A stretch of DNA of 10,030 nt from Physocladia obscura (lineage: Eukaryota; Chytridiomycota; Chytridiomycetes; Chytridiales; Chytriomycetaceae), in the NCBI GenBank assembly GCA_027596945.1, contig JADGJH010001432.1:1-10030 (forward strand), in the 5' to 3' direction. A model generated the notes under the pieces. The model had not been told where the DNA came from and searched no databases. It saw only the letters and a list, made by a program, of their open reading frames with translations. Each line of letters starts with the position of its first letter. Within the stretch, counting starts at the first letter, position 1. The position numbers and the translations under genes are program-made. Positions 1 to 7,911 of the stretch are shown here, in pieces.

Positions 1-175
1 CTTTGTATGTTTTAGTGTGTGTTTGTTTCGGAGTGGAGTCCTGACTCTGTTCTCTTTTTTTTTTCTTCCTCTTTTTTTTTGACAATCAATTTGTTTTTAC
101 TGCATCTCCCTTTTTTCTTCTGAGGCATTTAAACAAAAAAAAGAATTTTTAAGTTCCACTTGTTTACAAAAAAAA
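1..175 (+). other. Pyrimidine-rich leader or intron before the prominin-type gene
   Basis: This stretch has two long T/C tracts (about 50-80 and 109-121) ending in TTCTTCTGAG at 124. It could be promoter/5' UTR, or the end of an intron whose acceptor is the AG at 123-124. From 125 to 175 the frame of ATG 176 is open with a lysine-rich translation, so extension upstream is possible. The N-terminal exon begins abruptly with the segment that precedes helix 1 and has no hydrophobic leader, which favours a missing signal-peptide exon. No other gene is visible. Confidence 0.4.
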
Positions 176-3100
176 ATGAACTTGTCTATTTCGTCTTCTC
201 CTTTATCATTCTTGGATGCTGGTGTGGATTTCTGGGCGACAGTCGCGTCAGTTATAAGACTAAGATTTCAGCCACCAGCTTCGACAATTCCAGGAGCAAT
301 TACACTTTCACAAATCGCAAAGCAATTTATTGTAAGTTATTGGGAGAAGTGAATGTACATGTAAAATTTTTCAGTGCCTGAATTCCGCTGTTTCCTTTTT
401 CTTTGTTATTCTCGACCTTCACACAGGATGGTTTGACATTTATAACTTTCTTGGTAATATTATCGATCACAGTAGTTCCCGCATCAATATATGTATACTG
501 CTGGGTTAACCGTAATCGGAGAATGAGGAGAAGATTTGGTGGCGGCGGGATGATTCAAAACCATAACAAGATCGTGGTTGTTGCCGTGTTTGTGTTTGCC
601 AGCGTGTTTATCATGTAAGGATTTATGATATTTTGTATGCAGCATAAAACTATGTGGCTGGCAAATTTATTGATGTTATTGTTGTTCAAGCATTGGAGTA
701 GCTTGTGGGATTCGAGGTTTGGGGAGGTTTTTTTTTTTGTTTGTATTATTATTATTAATAATTAAAATTTTTTCTGTTTTCATTATAAATATATAAAATA
801 GCAAATAGTCTTATAACGCAACACCTCCAAAAAGCCCCACAAACATTCGCTAGTCTCACATTCACGGCCACCCAAGCCGTCGAATCAGCAATTCCATCCG
901 CCGTCGCGTCCGCGCTTGAAACTCTCACCGCAGAAATATCCGCTACCGCCACGGCCGAAACAATACACTGGCTGCCTCTGATTCCCCCCGGCGTCCAGCA
1001 AATCCGCGACATTGTCGAATCGATCGTTGTAAAAACTGGTGTTGCAAGTATTGCTGCGCGGAATGCTTTTGGTCTCTTGGAAAATGCCGATGGACAGTTG
1101 AAGGGCTTTGTTGATGGTTCTTTCTGTGTTTTTTTTTCTATTTCGAGTGTTATTTATAATAATAATAACAATAAAAGGGTTGACGAATGTGTCGACAGGC
1201 ATCCAAAAAATCACAGAAACAGTCTATGTTACACCAAACGGCATACATTTCAAAATGCGTGCAACAGTCGCAGCGAACTTGACTGCACGAATTTCAAGCC
1301 CGCTCAACAACGGCACAATCTCAGCGACCACTATCCGAGACGAGATTGAAGCAGTCCAGACCAACGGAATCAGCGCTCTGGTGAACAATGGCAGTGGCTT
1401 GTTGCACGACCTAGGGGCAAGAGCATCCACAGCCGCCGCAGATTTCAACAGCACCGCGGGTCAAAATTTTGCAGCCTTAGTTCTTGGGTCATTAAACACA
1501 GCAGTAACGCAGAATGTAAACAGGGCCGTGAACTTGACGCACGCGAAGGCAGAGGAAGTTGGGAAGGCACTGCAAGCAGTCAATGCAACTGTTTTGGGAG
1601 ATTACGATGCGAATGTTTTGAGGTGGGAAAATGTGCGGGCGCCCTTGGTCTTGAGTGTTTTGGTTTTTGGTACCGTCGTTTTTGGCGCGGTGTTTGGTGT
1701 ATTTGTTTGTGCTGGAGGAGGTAAATTTTTGGAATGTGGAATGAAAATGTGGGTTGGTTTGGCTTTTTTTTTTTTCTGTGAAAATTTTTAATTAATGTTT
1801 GACAAAATTTTTTTTTTCTTTTCTTAACCGATGTTTTTAATACACAGTGTATTGCCAGAACTTGCTGTGGTTACATTCTTGGTTTTGGTTATGGCAGCGA
1901 TTTTCTTTGCGGTTGCTGTCGGCGTCGGTGAAGGTACGAAAAAGAAAAGCGACTGTAATAAACAGCAAAGAAACACCTAAAAATACCTAAAAACACAGCA
2001 TGCATTGCAATAAATGATCCCAACACTGTTTTCATCAACGCCTTCTCAACAACAGTCGGAATAGACATGCAAAACTTTATGAATGCCCGCAACAATTGCC
2101 TCAACCAAACAAATACACACAGCAACAACAACGGTGGATTAATAAATTTTATTCAAGATTTGAAAATCCTCAACAACGAATCTTCAAAGTATCTGAGTTT
2201 TTCCACAAAGGCAGACGAAATCGTGCGTGGACTGAATTTTTCTGATTTTCTCAACTTGTATTTCAGGTATTCCGTCATTTAAACTAAAAATAAATACTGA
2301 ACTCTCTCTAATTATCTCATATTTTTGTCATTAAAGTGAAACAATTCCGTCGGCTATAAGACCAACGCAAATAAATTCAACACTGTCTAGTCTAAATATT
2401 CTTTCAAATTTCCTCAACGTGTCTGAAACCCGTCTCTCACCACCACTTCCAGCAAAAACAGCATCAACAGTCGTGGGAGACCTGAATCTTACGGCCATAT
2501 CCAATGCACTCGCCGAAACAGAAACATTCCTCGATACGCTTGTGGCACAGCAGCAACAAAATCCAACCGAACTTTTTGTTGTTGTTGCAAGTCTACGTGG
2601 AAATAGTAATAACAGTATTGCTGGAATTGATTCAGCTACGGTGCAGAAATTTTTGGATGATTTGAACGGATGCAAGACAGCGATTGAAAAAGCAAGACGA
2701 TTGACGGGAGAAGTGGTTATTGATGATGCGGGTGAGAGTGTGAGATTATTGGAGAAGAATGTTTCTACAATACAGGTTTGTAGGGGGTTTTGAAGTTGTT
2801 TGTTTTGTTTTTTGTTCAAACACATGCAAACAAAAAAAATAATTTCAGAATGATCTTCAAGCCTTACAAACGACTGTTTTCTTTGTTCAAAATCTTGTTG
2901 ACCAAATGAAGGCAAACGTGAGAAGCAAAAAATATCTATAAAATATTCTTTCTGATTTGGAAATATTGAAACACACATTCAGATAACTCACCGAACCCCA
3001 ATCATAAAAAACGAGCTGTACGTTGCAGTTTCCAATATGTCCGATATTCTCGACAAAAGTTTGGCGTGTAAACCAATTGTGTACGATACCATCGCGCTGC

Positions 3101-4145
3101 AAAATGAAGTTTGCCAGAAGTTGAGGTATAGTAAAAAAAAAAAATACAAAAAAAATTTACAATTTTCGAATAATTAATTATATTCCATGGAAAATATGTA
3201 TCTGTATGTAGTAATGCATTGGACGCACTGTGGCTTTCATTCGCTGTCATTGGGTTCACGCTTTTCGGAGTCCTATGCACTGTTCCGTATTTTATGAGAC
3301 ATATGCCTGTGCCTCGTGGTGTTGCTTCTGCTGCTGGCGGTAGTTGGCGACGGCGCGGCTGCGGCTGTTGCTGGAAGCGAAAGGTGGCCATTCGGGAAAG
3401 TCAGATAAAAACCGAGAATCGATCTTCTGATACTATAGTTAATACTTCAAAGTCTTTGGTTCTTGATGATAGCGGCGGCGGTGGCGGTGGAAAATGTGGG
3501 CATGTTGGAAAGGTAAATTTTGGATAAAAAAAATTTTAATTAATTTTTTCTTTTCATTATATTATATATTAGAACTGTGGTCAAGCGCAGGAAGCTAATC
3601 ATGATGTGACTTCGCTTCGAAATAATCAGCAGCAGTCGAAGCAACAATTGCAACACCGCAAAAAACTACAGCACAAGCAAATGCAGGAAATAGACTGTGC
3701 CCCAGTTACAACAGGCAAATCATACCGTGATTCCAGCAGCAACAGAGAAATTCGCAGCATTTGCGCAGTCGCTGGTGCAGATGGAGGAGTGATGGCACGA
3801 GACTCTGATTGGACTTTAACGAGTGACGGGGGTGTTGAAAACGTTGTTGCCATGACGACCTGGAACGACACAGACCAACAACACCACGAGAATAAAGAAA
3901 AGAAGACAACAGCACCACAGTTGTCTTTGTCGTCGTCTTTGTCGGCAGGAACAATTAAACAGCAACACCAACAGCATCAGAAGCAGAAGCAGTCTTTGCT
4001 TGTTGTTGTTTCTCCGAGACTGACCCAGCAACAGAATCAACAGTTGCCATTGGAGCCTCCAAGCCCACCACCATCTTCACCAAATCCAAGCGCTCCGCCA
4101 CTTTCTTTACTGCAACCACCCAGATATTCTCATGGTTGGGTTTAG
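176..4145 (+). CDS. Prominin-family five-pass membrane glycoprotein (N-terminus uncertain)
   Basis: Exons: 176-331, 427-614, 809-1116, 1178-1748, 1848-1933, 1999-2266, 2337-2775, 2849-2917, 2983-3125, 3212-3512, 3573-4145. They join in frame to about 1033 residues. I see helices near residues 56-79, 101-118, 374-396, 413-434 and 749-771, a loop of about 255 residues between helices 2 and 3, and one of about 310 between 4 and 5. Both loops are dense in N-x-S/T sites (six and about nine), so they should be extracellular. Before the last helix comes LACKPIVYD, then EVCQ, then NALDALWLSF, resembling the end of prominin loop 2. Prominins are cholesterol-binding proteins of plasma-membrane protrusions; that role here is inference. 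No signal peptide is visible after ATG 176 (AAAAAATG context), so an upstream exon is possible. Exon 4 could instead start at 1199, and the exon 4/5 junction could be 1720/1859; both alternatives keep the frame. Confidence 0.8.
809..1638 (+). other. Extracellular loop 1 of the prominin-like protein
   Basis: This span encodes about 255 residues (roughly 119-373) across two exons. It is Ala/Thr/Ser-rich and predicted largely helical (for example AVESAIPSAVASALETLTAE). The downstream exon has six N-glycosylation sequons: NLT, NGT, NGS, NST, NLT and NAT. The length is similar to loop 1 of animal prominins. An intron lies at 1117-1177, or 1117-1198 if the CAG acceptor is used; the longer form removes LTNVSTG, including one sequon. 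The second acceptor has a better-placed branch-like TTGAC upstream. Confidence 0.6.
1934..3221 (+). other. Extracellular loop 2 of the prominin-like protein
   Basis: Four exons (1999-2266, 2337-2775, 2849-2917, 2983-3125) encode about 310 residues between helices 4 and 5. Cysteines appear in ACIAINDP, NNCLNQ, NGCKT, LACKP and EVCQ, spaced through the loop as expected for disulfides. Sequons include NQT, NES, NFS, NST, NVS, NLT, NNS, NVS and NMS. The C-terminal part, from C-K-P to N-A-L-D-A-L-W, is the most recognisable prominin signature in the gene. Introns here are 65-85 bases and end in CAG, AAG or TAG. Confidence 0.65.
3300..4145 (+). other. Long cytoplasmic tail of the prominin-like protein
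   Basis: After the last helix the protein continues for about 260 residues. A basic, cysteine-containing stretch (WRRRGCGCCWKRK) sits just inside the membrane and is a plausible acylation site. A glycine run (SGGGGGGK) follows. The last exon adds glutamine-rich sequence with QQ/HQ repeats and a proline-rich end (LEPPSPPPSSPNPSAPP) finishing YSHGWV. From memory, animal prominins have tails of only some tens of residues, so this one is unusually long. No known domain is seen. The last intron is 3513-3572. Confidence 0.6.
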
Positions 4146-4162
4146 TTAAAATTAAATCATTT

Positions 4163-4168
4163 AATAAA
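4163..4168 (+). promoter_or_regulatory. Candidate poly(A) signal AATAAA of the prominin-like gene
   Basis: AATAAA lies 18 bases after the TAG stop, in AT-rich sequence. The position is close but plausible for a compact 3' UTR. No stronger candidate is seen in the next 100 bases. Confidence 0.45.
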
Positions 4169-4378
4169 CGAAATTTTATAAAACGTTGAGCAATATGTAA
4201 ACAAGCACTTTAATTTGTATAAACACTATAATTTCCATATTCGCTTACTCGTTATGATGATCATCAGTTTACTCTCTGATTTACCCTGTCTCTCTGATGA
4301 TGAATTCATTTTTAATTTTTTTAATGAAGATTTGCAAGGCATGTGTCATACATACTGGATGAATATGTGTGTTATGTG

Positions 4379-4396
4379 TGCGTACGCGCGCGCATA
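4379..4396. repeat. Alternating purine-pyrimidine GTACGCGCGCGC tract
   Basis: A short run of alternating purines and pyrimidines, mostly CG steps, follows TGTGTTATGTGT in otherwise AT-rich DNA. Such tracts can adopt left-handed Z-form under negative supercoiling. It is only about 18 bases long and no function is shown. Confidence 0.5.
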
Positions 4397-4725
4397 ATAC
4401 TATTGTTACCACATAAAAATTCTGAGCAAAAAAAGAGGGATAGGATTGACAAAACAGCTCAAAAGAAATTTGGTGGACTTTGTGTAGATGTCATGTGATC
4501 AAATTTGGAAGATCATGCTATCAGAATGGAGATGCGAGGGATCCGGATTTTGGAAGAAATTAAAATACAAGTGACGCGAAGGGGCTGAGGAAAAGGAGAA
4601 AAAGAAAGGAAACTCTTTCTGGGAAGATTTCATTGTGCTTGCAACTGAATTGTTGTCGGATAAAGGGCTCGGGAATTTTTTATTTTTCCCAGTCCTTTTC
4701 CTTCACGTGGCGAGTCAGGGCTAAG

Positions 4726-4797
4726 ATGTTGGAGATTGAGAGGACCCGACCAAGGAAAGTCAATTTGGAAGCAAAAAAAAAAAAAAAAGGCGACTGA
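4726..4797 (+). CDS. Candidate 23-codon upstream ORF overlapping the zinc-finger start
   Basis: An ATG with A at -3 opens a 23-residue frame beginning MLEIERTRPRK and ending in five AAA lysine codons, GGC, GAC and TGA. The TGA shares its final A with the ATG of the zinc-finger protein (TGATG at 4795-4799). This resembles stop-start overlaps used for termination-reinitiation. It matters only if transcription starts upstream of 4726, which cannot be seen here. The reading frame itself is certain; its translation is not. Confidence 0.35.
   Translation: MLEIERTRPRKVNLEAKKKKKGD
4773..4788 (+). repeat. A16 homopolymer directly upstream of the zinc-finger start
   Basis: Sixteen consecutive A residues lie eight bases before the ATG at 4797. 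In the uORF frame they give polylysine. They also form a slippery site: a -1 shift in the run enters the main frame, which is open from there through CTGATGGAG. Length changes by replication slippage would alter the relation between the two frames. Confidence 0.8.
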
Positions 4798-7542
4798 TGG
4801 AGCCTGGAGTTTCTGACGGCGGCTTGAGCTTGGGCGACATGACGGTATACCCATATCCTACTGAGCCACTGCCCATGCCGCCGAGCATTACCGAGGAACC
4901 TGAGTCAGCAGCAGCACCGATGCCAATGCCAATGCAGGCTTCTCCTTCGGCGCCACTGTTCGCGTCAACCTCAGTAGTATCAACAATATCTTCAACACTA
5001 GCACCAACATCAACACGCGCGTCGCGTCTGACAAAGAGTCCCGCACACGCACTGGGATTTGGCACCAAGAACACCGCTACCACCAAGCCCGCCAGCCCAA
5101 AGTCCAGTGCCAGTGCCAGCGCGAAAATGGCCCTGGCGTTGGCGATGGCGGCGCCGGAGTCGGCGTCAATCACAATTACACAAGCAGCGGCGACAGGCCG
5201 GCGCACAACCACAACCATGACCGACAACAACAACAACGACCATGACTATACCAGCAGCAGCAAGGCAACGGCCGACAATAAGTTGGCCCTGAAGACAAAG
5301 GGGAAGGCAGTGGCGAAGACAAAGACAAAGGCACGACACAGCGACGCTGTGCCGGATGCCGACGAACAGCAGCAACGTCAACGCGAACGCGAACGGGATC
5401 AGGACCTTCAGCACGAACTTCACCAGCGTCACTTCAAGGTGGATCAGGTGGCGGTACAGAAACAGATAGCGCGGCGGTTGCCGGTGCCGGTCTCTGTCTG
5501 TGTGTCGGTGTCCAAAGACAAGGGTGTGGATGCGGATGAGAATTGCGGCAAGTCCCCGTTGTCGTCGCCGTCCCCTTCTGCATACTCCCCGTCGCCGTCG
5601 CCGTCCGTCTCTGCTGCCGTTACAACCAGCTCTGGCGCTACAGCACCACTTCAGCCCCCGTTAGTCACCGTTGTAACAAAGAAACGCGTCCGCATGCATG
5701 TCTGCACTATCTGTACGAGACGTATGTCATGCCTAACTACTACCTATGTATCTAACCTTGCTTTACAAAAATAGAATTCACCAGGGCCGAACACCTTCTG
5801 CGCCACGTTAAATGTACTCACGACGGCGCCAAGGAATACCAGTGCATGATCTGTTTCAAAAAGTTTGGCCGTCACGATGAACGGCTCAGACACCTCAGAA
5901 TGCATGCCAAGCGCGGTGAAGCCGCTGCTCCTGCCATGCCCGCCGATTTTCATCCTTCTGATCAACTTGACTTGATTAAAACGGATGATTTTCATAAGGT
6001 TCTCTTTCACGTTCTATTCTCTATCATCTGTTATCTATCGCTTTTTCCTCCGTCCCTTCCTCATCTCTCTACAATAATGATGACCGATCCACCATTCGCT
6101 GATTTCATCTCAGCCCGGTGTTGGGCAATCAGGACAAACCGAAAAAAATCTCAATTTTTTTTTATTATCTTTTGCCGTAATCACAACAGCACAAGCCCAC
6201 CTATACCGTGGTCATTATTAATTGTTTTATTTCTCTTCTTTAGGGAGCCCCTCCTCCTGCTTTTGTTCCGTCCCAATCACACCCAGTGATCAAAATTGAG
6301 GAGACTGGCGAACAAAGTGGTGTTGGTAAAAATTTGAAGGTTCTCAACTGTGATATTACCGAATCGCCGGAAATTGCCGACATCAGTTCTCCTGTCATAA
6401 ACAACGGCCTGTCTACTGGAAGAATTTCTAATAAATCCGATTCTATGGATGTTTGTCCCAACTCGGGCTTGGCTGACCTCATGCCAAAAGTTGTTACTGC
6501 GGTTAACTTTTCAATGTTTGGAGTTGAAGAGGCTGGCAACGAACTGTACACACCAAATGATTCAATTTCACTTAGCATACACAGAGGCTCAATCGACTCT
6601 TTTTCAAGCTTTGCTGCTTCTAGACTCTCCTTGGACTCTGTTTCTGGGTACTCCATGGTAGGAATGTCATTACATCGCAACAGTAGCAATCCACAATTGC
6701 CACAACAACAGGGTGTGCAGAATGCAATTTCCAACGAACATACTGAACAAGTTTCGATCATTTCAAACCCCGCCTCTGCTGTAAGTGAAGATCAAACCCT
6801 TGTTGAAGTCTCCCGATTCGATAACGATATCACGCCGCTGCTCCATCACCGATCAAATGAGCAAAAGCAGCAACAGCAGCAACAACAGCAGCAGCAGCAG
6901 CATAGTTTTTTGATTCACCAAAAGCCATCAGATCCTTTGAACCCACTTTTTCGTATTGAGGAAGCAAGTAAAAGCGCTGCATGTCTCAATGAGACCCTGT
7001 GGCAACACCGACAGCAATCGGAATCCCAATTTTTCCAGCAACGTCTTCAATCTCAGCTTCTTCCACCTTTCTTGGTTCCGAGCCAAAAAGATGTTGACCC
7101 TGTTGTGTTTCACGCTGGATCAGATCGGCCAGTTTTGCAACCACGCCAGTTTTTGCAGCAGCAAGAAATGATGTGGAATGAACGCCAAAGAAAGGCTGGG
7201 GCCTCTAGTCAAGAAGAGCATCACGTGATGCTTCCCCAGCAACAACTGCATCCGGTCCTTCCACAACAGCAGCAACAGCAGCAGCAGCGTCACCACCTAC
7301 CAAGTCTGCCGCAGCACCAAAACCAGCCGCACGCTCAGCTACAGCAGTCATCACCGCTGAACGTGCAATGCAATCAGCTGCAGCACCAGCAGGTGCAATC
7401 GCAGCAACTTCAGCAGCGGTCCCATGAGATAACTTTGGGGGAAATGGTTGGGATTGAGGCTATGCTGAAAAATGACAACAGTGTTTCTGCAGCGGCGGCG
7501 GCGCAGTTCCCATTTAGTTTTGATGAAAACAATGGGAACTAG
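4797..7542 (+). CDS. Two-finger C2H2 transcription factor with Q/S/P-rich flanks
   Basis: Exons 4797-5721, 5775-5998 and 6244-7542 join to 815 residues. ATG 4797 is the first methionine after an in-frame TGA at 4737. Two tandem fingers lie at residues 303-352. Finger 1 is C303/C306/H319/H324 with helix RAEHLLR; finger 2 is C332/C335/H348/H352 with helix RHDERLR. They act as a DNA-binding pair, presumably in the nucleus. The N-terminal 300 residues are low complexity (PMPMPM, SPSPSPS, a Lys/Ala stretch near 166-180, an Arg/Glu/Gln helix near 190-226). The C-terminal 430 residues are Q-rich with runs of 11 and 8 glutamines and end in AAAAAQFPF, typical of fungal activation or prion-like regions. 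The first intron (53 bases, branch-like CTAAC) splits finger 1. The helices resemble Mig1/EGR/Msn2-type fingers, but I cannot assign an orthologue. Confidence 0.85.
5703..5905 (+). other. C2H2 zinc-finger pair, interrupted by an intron
   Basis: Finger 1 is C-x2-C-x12-H-x4-H and finger 2 C-x2-C-x12-H-x3-H, joined by THDGAKEYQ instead of the usual TGEKP linker. Intron 5722-5774 falls between the zinc-binding cysteines and histidines of finger 1 (phase 1). By the known C2H2 recognition code, R/E/H/R at helix positions -1, 2, 3 and 6 of finger 1 favours GGG, and R/D/E/R in finger 2 favours GCG. Together this predicts 5'-GCGGGG-3'. The site prediction is inference. Confidence 0.85.
5999..6243 (+). 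other. Second intron of the zinc-finger gene
   Basis: The 245-base intron runs from GTTCTC to TTCTTTAG and is pyrimidine-rich near the 5' end (CTTTTTCCTCCGTCCCTTCC). The joined frame is phase 0 on both sides, linking DDFHK to GAPPPAF. No other element is seen in it. Confidence 0.75.
6868..6900 (+). repeat. CAG/CAA repeat, 11 glutamines
   Basis: Eleven Gln codons (residues 592-602 of the zinc-finger protein), mixing CAG and CAA and ending in five CAG in a row. The interruptions by CAA reduce slippage compared with a pure CAG tract. Confidence 0.95.
7264..7287 (+). repeat. CAG/CAA repeat, 8 glutamines
   Basis: Eight Gln codons (residues 724-731), followed by RHHLP and more Q/H-rich sequence up to about 7420. 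It belongs to the C-terminal Q-rich domain of the zinc-finger protein. Confidence 0.95.
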
Positions 7543-7911
7543 AGGCCGCGAAAAACTCACGAAAACAGAATAGTATTATTTTAAAAAAAGCAAAAAATCC
7601 TCAAAACAAAAAAAAAATGAGTGAACATTGAAGAGAGAGAAGAAAAATTTTTTTTTTGTAGCTCGCGTCAGGACTATTTTTTCTTGTAATTTTTTTTCTT
7701 TTTCAGTTATTGGCTCCTTCATATTATTTTTTTACCCGACAGCTGTCTGCTTATTGTATCCTTTTTTTTTTTTTGTTTTGGCTTGACTTTACTTTTCGCA
7801 GATTTATTCCCTTTCTAATGATAGGTTTGGTTTGGTTGATTATAAATATATGATGAATACGTTTTTTGATGAAAGAGCAAAAAAAAGACTGATTGTGAAA
7901 TTCAAAAAAAA
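7543..7911. other. Intergenic region between zinc-finger gene and MPC2
   Basis: About 370 bases, AT-rich, with many A and T homopolymers (about 7608-7617 A, about 7763-7774 T). It must contain the 3' end of the zinc-finger transcript, but no AATAAA is seen close to the stop. The promoter of MPC2 lies at its right end (TATA motif at 7841). A short ATG-stop frame at 7869-7892 could act as a uORF if transcription starts before it. No other gene is visible. Confidence 0.6.
7841..7848 (+). promoter_or_regulatory. Candidate TATA box of MPC2
   Basis: TATAAATA lies 64 bases before the MPC2 start codon. A TATA-driven start about 30 bases downstream would leave a 5' leader of roughly 40 bases. The motif is canonical, but AT-rich context raises the chance of a random match. 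Confidence 0.45.

Larger units (their letters stand above)
4146..4796. other. Intergenic region between the prominin-like and zinc-finger genes
   Basis: About 650 bases with no convincing gene apart from the short uORF listed separately. The left part is AT-rich 3' flank. Near 4370-4396 there is an alternating GTGTGCGTACGCGCGCGC tract. The right part (4430-4790) is purine-rich on the plus strand and should hold the promoter and 5' UTR of the zinc-finger gene. It contains a palindromic CACGTG at 4704-4709, a core bHLH/bZIP target, and an A16 run immediately before the start codon. No clear TATA box was found. Confidence 0.6.

Noticed and set aside
375..426. Acceptor at 374 for the second prominin exon
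   Set aside because: Using it in the frame of exon 1 reaches a stop soon after helix 1 would start. The acceptor at 426 gives an intact helix pair.
755..1214. Two overlapping minus-strand frames
   Set aside because: Antisense to exon 3 of the prominin-like gene and its neighbouring introns. The Ala/Val-rich translations are complements of the Ala/Thr-rich coding strand.
2331..2978. Minus-strand open frame of 215 codons
   Set aside because: It is antisense to prominin loop-2 exons and crosses two well-supported introns. Its translation shows no domain, while the plus-strand reading has matching phases, sequons and conserved cysteines.
3626..4040. Minus-strand Leu/Cys-rich frames
   Set aside because: Complement of CAG/CAA and related Q-rich codons in the last prominin exon. 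They contain no start context or family resemblance.
4215..4397. Plus-strand 60-codon frame in the intergenic region
   Set aside because: No homology recognised, AT-rich composition like its flank, and it ends in the CG tract. Chance length for such DNA.
4579..4585. AGGGG-type stress-response element upstream of the zinc-finger gene
   Set aside because: A single five-base match in a purine-rich stretch is expected by chance, and it does not match the GCGGGG predicted for these fingers.
4760..5432. Minus-strand frames rich in Val, Ala and Leu
   Set aside because: Shadows of the low-complexity first exon of the zinc-finger gene. Their apparent hydrophobicity comes from complementing repetitive codons, not from real membrane proteins.
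6768..6773. CCCCGC as a possible binding site of the encoded fingers
   Set aside because: It lies inside the coding exon, occurs once and is explained by codons.
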